NCBI RefSeq assembly: GCF_001039355.2
Contig: NW_019775192.1
Span: 53,230-117,229 of the forward strand
DNA: 64,000 nucleotides
From: Lingula anatina
Taxonomy: Eukaryota > Brachiopoda > Lingulata > Lingulida > Lingulidae
Reading direction: 5' to 3'
Below the pieces are notes generated by a model, which was not told where the DNA came from, did not search any database, and saw only the letters and a list, made by a program, of their open reading frames with translations. Of the stretch, positions 1-9,384 are shown piece by piece (position 1 is the stretch's first letter; every line of letters begins with the position of its first letter). Position numbers and translations under genes: made by a program.

Positions 1-176
1 CCATTTTTGAAACTTTATTACACAATACATGATAACAAGTTTACCATCAGTTTTACATAATCAACTAATAATGTTGTAAAGATACAGGAAATGTCAACCA
101 AACACTTTAACATGTCTTATTAGTTAAATAATGAGACTGTTAACATGCCTAAGAATTGAATCTGAGGAAATGTGAA
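1..176 (-). repeat. Extra partial copy of a pearl-like element segment
   Basis: This stretch repeats, with few changes, the segment at about 399-575 inside the neighbouring pearl-like element: the same T-rich start, the same run around 'tacacaatacatgataac' and the same end 'gaatctgaggaaatgtgaaa'. It is therefore either the end of a second element in direct orientation or an internal duplication. It runs off the left edge of the window, so its full extent is unknown. Confidence 0.6.
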
Positions 177-1128
177 ACAAGACAGCACTGTTCTGACATG
201 GGTTTATTTCCATTTTTAACACTTTTTTTAACATAAATCAAAATAAAGTTTACTGCAATTTTTATATGATCAACTAAGAAAATTGATGAGATGGGGAAAA
301 CATCAATAGAATAGTGTTAAATGTCTAATTTCCTCCATTCTGAGATTCTGAACATAGTGAATGATTAAATCTGACAAATTGCAATGATATGAGTTTATTT
401 CCATTTTTGACACTTTATTACACAATACATGATAACAAGTTTACCATCATTTTTACAAAATCAACTAACAATGTTGTAAAGATGCAGGAAATGTCAAACA
501 AACACTTTTACGTATCTTATTAGTTCAATAATGAGACTGTTAACATGCCTAAGAGTTGAATCTGAGGAAATGTGAAAAAACAGCATAACTTCTAAAATAA
601 TGCCCCGATTATGCTGATTTTCGAACTCAACCTGCATTTTAGTAAGATTGACTACTCCTGTGAGTTTAATGACAATTGGCCAATCTGTTTTTCTTATTTT
701 GTGTTTACAGTGTTGCATATATGCTGAAAAATGAAAAAAACAGCATAACTACTAAAACAGTGGCCCGATCGTGCTGATTTTCGAACTTGACCTGCGTTTT
801 CATAGGACTGATTACTCCTGTGAGTTTCATGACAACAGGCCTAACAGTTTTCCTTAAAATGTGTTTACAGGGTTGCATATATGCTGAAAAAAGTGAAAAA
901 ACAGCATAACTTCCCTTAAAATGGCCCGATCATGCTGATTTTCGAACTTGACCTGCGTTTTATGAATATTCATCAGCTCTGTAAATATTAAGCCAAAAAG
1001 TAAAACTGCCCTCCACTTATCGTGTTTACAAGGAAAGTGCACGGCGCCGGCATCGGCATCGGCATCGGCATCGGCGACGACAGACGCAGGTGATGGCAAT
1101 ATGTACAGACACATCTGTGTCTGTACAT
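177..1128 (-). mobile_element. Pearl-like non-autonomous element (Helentron/HINE type), copy 1
   Basis: Read on the minus strand this matches the element at 44281-45246 end to end. The parts in order are: a 26-nt terminal hairpin (arms TGTACAGACACA and TGTGTCTGTACA, plus-strand 1102-1127), a conserved 'cacctgcgtctgtcgtcgcc' block, a (GCCGAT)n microsatellite at about 1045-1075, then core repeats of about 160 bp whose shared 'cctgc(g/a)tttt' marks occur near 631, 792 and 953. The other end is near 177. It has no coding capacity; open frames here are fortuitous. It lies in the intron left of the last visible ABCA exon. The hairpin abuts a T-run (element orientation), as in the other copies. Confidence 0.75.
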
Positions 1129-1466
1129 AAAAAGCAGCAATTTATTGGTATAAGTTTTAAATAGATTCCAAACATACAAGACAATTTCTGATGCTGTATC
1201 TCCGTTTGTCACAATTATTTTCAATGCTGTTTTTTATTGCGAAGGGATAAAATTATATGCAGAACTTGAATAATTAAAAATGCAAAAAAGGGACCCTTTG
1301 ATGTACGTTTGTTAAAACTTGGTATGTCATTTTGTATAACCAGTAATTATAGTTAAATTTCAAAACTGAATGTCTCTAGACTACTTTTTTAATGCATTTA
1401 GAATTTATACAACTAAAATACCCTTGTCTCAAAGTAGCTTTGCATTAATTTCCTAACAATTCTCAC

Positions 1467-3432
1467 CAAAAGGCACTATCTTTCATCCCCATCATTCTCA
1501 TTGCTTCTTTTGTCTTCTTTTCTTTTTCAGTTATCAAATACACAACTAAGCCAGATACAAAAGGGGAATAAGCCATCACAAAGAATATTCCAGACAGTAT
1601 GCGGATGTAATCAGAATTAGGCGTGAATTTCATTTTGGGCATCATTTGAAACATCAAGTCTGGTTTGATGAAAGGTTGCCCAGCAGCTTCATTCTGTAAA
1701 CACAAAAAATGTGCTTTGAAAATCAGACATCAGTTATATTCTGATTATTTACTTATGTCTTCTAGAAAAGAAAATTAAGTATACTTAAAATTCATTTCTT
1801 TGCAAAAAATAATATATACATGAAATCCGTATGCTAAATATAAAGTTGAAAAGGCACTTGTTGAATAGTAAAGTATATACCATAAACACATTGCTATAGC
1901 AACTTTGTACTTCAATTGTCTTACATGAAGAGATTTACCAGTTTTACTTCATTCACAATAAGTATACAAATCAAAACAATGGAGCTCAACTATTTCACAA
2001 AAAAATTGTACTCGCTCCAAAACATTTGTATGGTTATAGTACTTACCTTGACAATAGCCATATCTATTGCATGTTGAAGTAACACAAACCCAGTGTGCAA
2101 GTAGCTGTTGGCTGGACAATTAACACTTGTCAATCCTAATCCTCCTGTAGTAGAACGGCAGGCTGAAAAATCAAGTCATTGACAAATAACTTTGCAACTG
2201 ATACCTTGCATCTGATCTCATGTAGCTTTAAGCATGTTAAGTACTATATTTCTAACATAAATATAAAAGTATCTTATATTCATATTAAAATACCAATACA
2301 AATTTATCTTCAGGGATAGACATTATATTTTCTTAATGAAAATATGTCCAACACCAAAATAAAAAATGAAGAATTATTTGAGGGAACAGCTTAAAATCTT
2401 TAGGAATATAACACAAAAATATTAAATCTGAAAGAAATAGACAAATTTTGAGTGACCAGTATAATATGACAATATTTCTTTTCATAAAGAATTTGGTAAG
2501 TAACTGGTAAGAAATTTTTATGAGTAATGTTTATTTCTGTTCAATAAGAGCAGGATATTTACAATTCAATCTACAGATACAGAACAAAAATTAATTAATA
2601 GTTTATAAATAATAAATTAATAATTCAAATAATAAGTTTATAGAAATACATTACAAAATCAACTCACTAGAACCACCAGAGACATCATAAATATCTTTTG
2701 TTGATGCAATATGCTCATAAGATGTTCGTATGGTATAAGTCGAATTGGAAGAGAAATGAACACCAGCAAAAACCACGCTGGCATTTGCCTTATAAAAATT
2801 CTCCATGGCCATCACGTCTTCAAACATCATGTACTGCAACCCTAAAGATGCTGCTGCTGTGCCTATGATATCTGAGACCTCTGTGGAGTTAGGTGAAATG
2901 AGTAAGGTCTTGTTGCGATTCGGAACAAGCGTTGTATTGAAATCATATTCAGGAAATTCCGGGATACTGGGATTGGATTCTGGAGTGCTTAGCCTTTTCA
3001 CCAGAACAAGTAGAAGAACGAAGTAGACTGGGAAAAATATTTCCTGAAAGAAAATGACATCAATCAGAATAATCAGGGGGCTGCTTGCTTAAAAAGACAA
3101 CAAAATTTTTTTATATCTTAAAATACATAGTTTTGAGTTTTTCACCTTGTTTCAAGAACACAATGCATCCTATACATGACCTTTTTTGTGAATAAAACAA
3201 TAAAAAAGTAAACATACATAAGTTAAATAATAAAATAAGTGAATGGATGAGAAATACATGAATTAATGTGAACAAGCAAATGAATTAAAAAATGATAGAA
3301 TGAATAAAGCTATAAACATTGACGTAAAGTTTCTTTACTTACCTGTATTGTTAACCCTTTAACTCTCAACTTTAAAAGAAAGTTCCTGTGTAATAGAGCT
3401 TTCAGCTGTTGCCAGAAGGTAGCTCCAGCCAT
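1467..3432 (-). CDS. ABCA5-like ABC transporter, N-terminal exons (partial)
   Basis: Full-length ABCA transporters move lipids or sterols across membranes; ABCA5-type proteins are mostly endosomal or lysosomal. Four minus-strand exons are visible, all with GT-AG borders and matching phases: 3432-3343 (start codon at 3432), 3043-2668, 2162-2047 and 1693-1467. They encode about 270 residues: a short cytosolic start, a first membrane span (FFPVYFVLLLVLV), a large extracellular domain with NST/NSS glycosylation sites, and the second span followed by the family hallmark TEKEKKTKEAMRMMGM...SAFW. The KEKK-x-KE-x(3)-MG pattern and the short first loop favour ABCA5/6/8/9/10-type over ABCA1. The remaining membrane segments and both ATP-binding cassettes lie beyond the left edge. 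Start choice: the first methionine before the hydrophobic span, at the usual distance. No 5' UTR exon could be assigned. Confidence 0.85.
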
Positions 3433-4429
3433 TTCTAATTGATAGATAACCAAACACCTACAAATTAAAGTTAAAGTGTTGTTATTCCCTGTACTTATGC
3501 TATTAAAAATTTTAAGTACCCTGTTTTGATTGCAAAAATGAAAGATTAAGAATGACTTGATGGCTGCCTGAGTTTCTTCACTGCTCAACTTAACAAAATA
3601 AATAATGTCCCTAAAAACACTTCATTTACACAATTGTAAATCATTATCGCCAGCCAATTTTGTTCTGCTGAGGACACAGAGATAAGGAATCACGCGTGTT
3701 TGATAACAAATTGAGGTCAAAAGTTCCACTTAGCACATACCAGTACCTTTACATCTGGTTAAATACTTACATGTATATAACTCAGTATAATCTGTTTTAA
3801 TGTGTTATATATTTGAGAAATCATGGCAAGCAGGAGGGCAGGGGTATATGCAGTGAATGACATTTGAATAAATATATTTCTGAAACAAGATAAATAATCA
3901 AATAATAGTCAGGCTGGTGTTCAAATGAGAGCTGTATTGTACATGTAGTCCTCAGAATAATTATTGAAATTAAGTATAACATGCAATATGGTTTTCCGTT
4001 CTATGGTGTTTAAATGACAGTGCATACAGTGTGAGTCAATGACTGAGTGTGTTTATCAAATTGAAGCAATATTACTATACATTATGCCTAACAGCATAAT
4101 CACCACCAATTTTTTAAATTATATATACATGCACTACAGGTATTTTCATATTATTTTCTTAATATCCACATTAAATAAATTCTATATATATAGGGTGGGG
4201 CTTCAGATCCAAGGAAGATGAAAACCCACCATAAAAATGCCAATATAGGAAAATGAAAATTTCACACACACAAATAAATAAATAAATAAAAATATAACTT
4301 AAAGAATTAAAGAATAATCTGATCAGGTTAGTTTTTAAATTCAATCTGTGTGTTAGTCTTAAGAATCACTCTTTTTAGTTTGAGAATAGTAAATAACATT
4401 TTTCCTTTGATTGTGTCTATGGTGAAAAT

Positions 4430-4500
4430 GCATGGCAACAACATCGACGATGACAGACACCAGCAATGTCTTCATGTACAAACACACTGTGTCCGTACAT
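4430..4500 (-). repeat. Degenerate pearl-like element terminus
   Basis: On the minus strand this reads as the hairpin (TGTACGGACACA ... TGTACA, with mismatches) followed by the conserved block related to 'ctgtcatcgtcgatgttg'. The rest of the element is absent or too diverged to follow. The hairpin abuts a T-rich flank in element orientation. Confidence 0.5.
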
Positions 4501-5139
4501 AAAAACAGTCATCATTTGTAATACTGTACATGTAGTAAACTGAATGATCTCCTAATAAGCATATGGAAGACAGGGAGTGGCATGATTAACTACAAAGCAA
4601 CTAACAGCAAACCACACTACATGTACATCCAATGTTCCTGATCTCTGGTACAATGATATCATATCTGTATGCCCATTGAAACAAATATTCTAGATAATAT
4701 TTCAATGAAACCATCTACAAAGTCTTCTAGAGGGTATATTTTTATAATTCATGAAAAATATTCTATAATATCTATGATAGAGCTCAAGAATTATAACTTG
4801 TCAAGTGTTCAAAACTGCAATAGAAGTAATCACCTAACACAACTGATCACCACAGAAAGTAGATTTTTGAAATACATTTTTAAAAATCATGTTATGAATG
4901 CAAAGACTTACAATCTGTATTTTTTGGCTTTCCAACTTCACGCAGCGTATATATATATATATTACTAAAGACACTTGGTTTACACAATACTAAATAGACT
5001 CTACCTTCAGTCAGATGACCATGCGTGTTCTGCTGAGGACAAAGAGATAAGGATTTGTCTGGTAACAAATCTAGACCAAAGTCATGCAAACAGTTACTGA
5101 GTACATGTACACTACAGGTACAATGTTTGTATACAAATC

Positions 5140-5141
<2 letters not shown>

Positions 5142-5180
<39 letters not shown>
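5142..5180. repeat. (CA)n microsatellite
   Basis: About 19 uninterrupted CA units. Confidence 0.95.
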
Positions 5181-5182
<2 letters not shown>

Positions 5183-5255
5183 TGTGTTTGTTGGTTCAAT
5201 ATTTTAGATGGGAAGTCATTCTTATGGTTGGCATATGATGTAACACCAAAAAATT

Positions 5256-5322
5256 GTCTGATGGGTCATATTTATGACCACCAGATCTTCGGACAGGTGG
5301 TCATAAATTTGACCCATCTGAC
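5256..5322. other. Near-perfect 27-bp stem hairpin
   Basis: The left arm GATGGGTCATATTTATGACC continues into ACC, and the right arm GGTGGTCATAAATTTGACCC continues into ATC. They pair with about two mismatches around a 13-nt loop, and the pairing extends outward through GTC/GAC. It could be a small foldback repeat or a transcribed hairpin; nothing further can be said from sequence alone. Confidence 0.55.
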
Positions 5323-5712
5323 TTTGAATCCAACCTGTCCAACAAAACCAGTAATTCTTCTATTCATACTTGTCAGGGAATTTTATAAATCTACATGACG
5401 TGTAATCAAGAATATTTTAATTATCAAGATGTTCAATTCAAAATGGGCCCAGAAAATGCACCCTACATAGGATTTATTCTTGGGTAAAAAGTTTTTCATA
5501 CCTGTGAAGTCCTGAAGATTTAATCTTCCATAGAATTTTCCATTTAAATCAATCATAAATATATGTAGGCTTGAAAATGCATATATTTATATCAAGCAAA
5601 AAGATATCATTTTTTAAGTAGAATCAATTCAGTAACCTACTGGTACCCTGTACTTCATTGACATTTTTTTTCCTTTTTGTAATTTTACTTATTTTTCCCC
5701 AAGAGTAAAGCA

Positions 5713-6405
5713 CTGGGGCCGGTTTCACAAAGCAGTAGTTAGTTAGCGATCGGTAGTTAGCCTCTCGCTAGTTAGAGTGCCGTTTCACGAAGCAGTCGCT
5801 AGTTCTCTCGCTCGTTATTGTCTCGTTGTTGCCTTGGATATTTAACGACAGGTCAGACCAGTCGCTAGCTCTAGAGTTTCATCGTACGCATGCGTAATGA
5901 GTGAAATAAAAAGGTTGCTTAGTTACCGTTGTATGTCGTTTGTCTTTGTATCCAATATGGCGGCTACTTTTCTTGCTATCCGTACCGCCAGACGGCAACG
6001 TAGAGTACGACGTTTTCATGAAAGGCAGAATCTATTAGAATATACACACGATGATGCAATTTACGAGAGGTTGCGCCTAGCTGTGACAAAAAGAGCGGCA
6101 AAAAGGTGGTGGAGATCCTTTACGATGACCTCAAAGCAGACGTTCTTATGCATTTCCAGCCACCAAAAATTGGAGAGTTAGTGCTTTCGTGACACTTTTA
6201 CGCAAGAGTTCCACTTCCGGCAGACGGTTTCGAGACTACAGTGAGTAACGAGAGAACTAACGACCGAACTTTACGACTGAACTTAGCGATGAGTTAACGA
6301 CTGCTTCGTGAAACACCCCTCGAAAATCGCTAAGTTTGCTCGTTAGTGAGGTAGTTCAGTAGTTATTTGTTCTAACTAACTACTGCTTTGTGAAACCAGC
6401 CCCAG
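5713..6405. mobile_element. Foldback/MITE-like element with 33-bp terminal inverted repeats, possibly Harbinger-derived
   Basis: The ends are inverted copies: left CTGGGGCCGGTTTCACAAAG and onward to about 5746, right the complement ending at 6405 with one clear mismatch. A second inner pair (CGTTTCACGAAGCAGTCG near 5791, complement near 6300) and repeated 'gctagtt/aactagc' motifs make the element largely self-complementary. The interior at 5897-6181 is an open frame of 94 codons with a basic stretch (ARRQRRVRRFHERQN) and LLEYTHDDAIYERLRL. That order resembles the N-terminal start of Harbinger-type transposases, but the catalytic domain is absent. No obvious target-site duplication is seen. 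Classification is inference. Confidence 0.6.
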
Positions 6406-6482
6406 GATCTTTTAGATCCCACCTTTTTTTAAAATCAATCTTGTAATTTTTTATACTTGTACTTTAATTTAATAATAATAAC

Positions 6483-6514
<32 letters not shown>

Positions 6515-7693
6515 CAAAAAGGAAATTAAAAGGCACAATTCGAGCCCTACATGTATATTAAAGTATAATAATAAAAAATAATAACTGTACAAATATTATT
6601 ACCAAAGATATGCTTAAACTGCTCACCTTAAAACGTTATGATCTTGGCATATTTCTATATTCTATGTTATAGTGCCTAGCATTCTTGCACAACTGGGAAA
6701 TTTTTCTGTGGCTGATTCCATCAACAGTGAAGATATCATCTTACACATATATCTTACACACATTCCACTCGGAACTACTCAGATGTCTCCGCAATCGACT
6801 TGTATGGAGCTTGCGCAGGGGTCACAGACGATTGACACTGATTGACACACATCCTTATCACACCCAGACTGCGCGTGTAAAGTCGGCAACATTGAAAATT
6901 GACGGATTGGTAAGAATAATAGAATTTTTTTAAAAAAGAAAATTATCCTCTTCATAACTTATTAGATAAATATGAAATATGAACATTAGTTTTATTGATT
7001 TAACTTGAAGGTTATTTTGATCTAATTGAGTGTCAAACTTGAACTCGAGATACTATATATTAATGGCCGCGCTCCGTAAATTGGACGTCTCCAGACCCAT
7101 TTAGATTTGACCATTTATTGCAGTGAGTACTACTGCTTATTTTTAACTTTAACAAATGTTATTGTGAATATTTATAAGATCTGTCTGCTTTACAAGTATT
7201 GATAGATTTTTTAAAAAGTGATTTGCTTTACTCATGTACTAATTTGACTTGGTCGCACTCGGGAGCGTTGTCGGCGATAGTCGGCATAGACCTTGTCTCA
7301 GTTTTGGATTACCATACTCCAATAATATTCACCGCAGTTGTATGACATCCTCTTGAGGTTATAAATATTCTGGTGAAACTGTGTATCCTCCGTCGCACCT
7401 TTTAGTTCGTTCACAGTAACTTAAAATCTTTTTTATTGGCTCACACACCAGTTTCCTTTCGTTTTAGTCTTTTAGTTCCAGCTATAGCAGGCAGCAGTGC
7501 TACATGTACCAGCCATTTGCAAATGACGCTACATATAGCATTGAAAGTTTTTAACCTTAGGTCAGGGGGTTATGACGCCTTACCAGCATGGCATCTAAGG
7601 TGGAAAACTAAGGCAGTAAAAGCTGTGAAGTCTAATTCATATCTGTTGTACTTTGATTATTTTACAGATAAATAGAATCATTTCACAAAGGAG
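6406..7693. other. Interval upstream of PRPF31, with 5' UTR part
   Basis: It begins with an AAT/ATA microsatellite at about 6468-6511. The rest shows no confident exon. The last 28 bases are probably 5' UTR exon: 'gattattttacag' at 7653-7665 is a good 3' splice site just before the PRPF31 start codon, so an upstream non-coding exon is likely somewhere in 6700-7400. The promoter is not recognisable. Confidence 0.4.
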
Positions 7694-8164
7694 ATGTCTT
7701 TGGCAGATGAGTTACTCGCAGATCTTGAAGACATAGCAGATGAAGCTAACAGAGATGGTGATGAACAAGAAGATGAGGTTGAAGATGTGGAGGAAGTGGC
7801 AATGGAACTGGACTCCAAGCAGCAGTCAGTGAGAAGCATAGCAAAACTGAGAGACAGCAAAGAGGTCAGACTCTGTGGGATATTGATTGGAAGTCAGTCA
7901 GTCAGAAAGCAGAGATTGATTTTTGTATTATACTTTATAGATTATAATTCTCATTAAACTAATAGTACCAAATATGTTGCGGTGGATCATTTTTTTAAGG
8001 ATGATGATTTGTTTTTATTTTGTCATATGTTATGTTCTCTGTAGAGTATTTGAATTATTAGTTTTGAAAATTATTATTCATTGAGGAAAGTTTTATTATA
8101 TTTAAGCTTGCAAGTGTGATGTCACAGATAGAAAGATATCAGAATCAACCGAGAAGAGATGGGG
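7694..8164 (+). CDS. PRPF31: PRPF31, exons 1-2 (U4/U6 snRNP protein Prp31)
   Basis: PRPF31 is a core protein of the U4/U6.U5 tri-snRNP in the nucleus; it binds the U4 snRNA-15.5K complex and is needed for spliceosome activation. Exon 1 (7694-7864) starts MSLADELLADLE, identical to the start of animal PRPF31, followed by a very acidic stretch and SIAKLRDSKE. Exon 2 (8107-8164) encodes LASVMSQIERYQNQPRRDG and ends in phase 1 at GGTATG. The next visible exons are in another contig at 32868-36886. The exon between them, which should carry the short linker before the helical NOP-type core (about 25-30 residues, length a multiple of 3), is not in the window and probably lies in a gap. An in-frame donor GTCAGA at 7865 is weak but consistent with the family alignment. 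Confidence 0.9.
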
Positions 8165-9383
8165 GTATGCTTATGAAGTAGTTTATTCTCTATGAAATTG
8201 TTTTTTGCTCATTACTTAAAGCGTATTAAAAAAGTCTACCTTGATGTGATAACAGATAGCTTATTTGCAGGAGAACTTGCTCTTTCATCTGCATTCTAAT
8301 GACCATAGAAATGATCGAATCAAGTAATTTCTCATAATTTTCTTTATATAAATTATTGAAAAATAAAAGAAATTGTGAAATTAACTTTCGGATTACATTT
8401 GTTCAATTTAAACTGTAGATAGTAAGCAAATTCATTTAAAATGAATATGTTTTTATGTACAGACACAGATGTGTCTGTACATACGGTAATATGCCAAACA
8501 ATTCGACCAAGATTAATTAATTAATTTCATGGAAATGTCAGTTTGGTCGAATTGATTAAAATACAGCAAATGGAAACCTTTGATATCGTCGGATTGTTAG
8601 GGGCATCTGCCAAAACGTCCATCTTTCCGGAAGTATTGCATTTTACCGGAAGTGTTACGCAAGATAAGCCGCAATTTTCGCCTAACATGTGTTTCAGGCA
8701 TGTTTTATCCTCCTGAAAACTTATTTTGCTGTGTACAATATGTGCTAACATTACTTAACATTAAAAAAGACGACAATTATAATTTTTAATTATACATTTC
8801 CCTCACCTACGATCACTTTCATGATGCGCTTCACAAGTTGGACGAGTATTTCCCCGGAGACAGGTGTTGTAAACAAAGGCCGGTCACTTACATTTGAAAC
8901 CGGTAGCTTAAGTGGACTTTAACTAGTTATATGATCTACGTACGCCCTATTTGAATTTTAATATGACAACTGAAATCAACCGAATTGATATTTTTTACCA
9001 GTCTGAGATCAGATGTTTTCAACCCGCAAGGCTTGCATAGCGTCGAGGCGTAGACGTACGTACTTCCGAAGAAAATTCAATCACCCGTACCAAAGAATAC
9101 CAACTGGTACTCAAACGGAAATCAGTGTAACTTCAAATTACTATTAAGTATTTTATTTAAAAAGCATGTCATATAAAAACATATTGAGTAAAGGCAAAAT
9201 ACGGAGCGTACCTGTGCCGATAGACATACAGTATTTTGCTGGCATTCTTCCGATTTTCTTACTTATATACTCTCGCTGTGCACAAACCACGGTGCATATT
9301 GAAAACCCCACTGATACAACCCGAACGTAAAAAAAGCATTTACTTGCCATAATTTTCACAAAACAGGTGCATTTATAATTTGA
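8165..9383. other. PRPF31 intron 2, start, to contig end
   Basis: No exon is recognised. The stretch carries an isolated pearl-like hairpin at 8455-8482 and a small inverted pair 'aattcgaccaa'/'ttggtcgaatt' at about 8498-8541. The sequence from about 8800 to 9383 is slightly richer in CG dinucleotides and unlike its surroundings, but shows no recognisable family. The expected PRPF31 exon 3 was looked for here and not found. Confidence 0.4.
8455..8482 (+). repeat. Solo pearl-like terminal hairpin
   Basis: A perfect copy of the 26-nt terminal hairpin (TGTACAGACACA, GA, TGTGTCTGTACA) preceded by 'ttttta' exactly as in the full elements, but with none of the following element sequence. It is an end-only insertion or the remnant of a deletion. 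Confidence 0.7.
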
Positions 9384-9384
9384 N
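9384..9384. other. Assembly gap (contig 1 / contig 2)
   Basis: A single n. The open frame of the CR1 ORF2 runs into it and the sequence beyond (9153-9383) no longer resembles a retrotransposon, so this is a contig join and not a real boundary. Confidence 0.9.

Larger units (their letters stand above)
3433..5712. other. Non-coding interval upstream of the ABCA gene
   Basis: AT-rich sequence with no convincing exon on either strand. It holds a degenerate pearl-like end (4430-4500), a CA microsatellite (5142-5180), a strong hairpin (5256-5322) and two short related segments, at about 3665-3715 and 5030-5085, that share 'ttctgctgagga' and 'agagataagga' and so belong to an unnamed dispersed repeat. 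The upstream promoter of the ABCA gene should lie here but no specific element is recognisable. Confidence 0.5.

Noticed and set aside
854-1224. Open frames with Asp-Ala or Met-Pro repeats
   Set aside because: They are translations of the (GCCGAT)n microsatellite and core repeats of the pearl-like element, on both strands.
5142-5180. CRISPR-like or satellite array
   Set aside because: It is a plain CA microsatellite; no spaced direct repeats occur anywhere in the window.
9153-9383. Continuation of the retrotransposon ORF2 past the gap
   Set aside because: The frame stays open by chance across the n, but the residues no longer resemble a reverse transcriptase; it is another contig.
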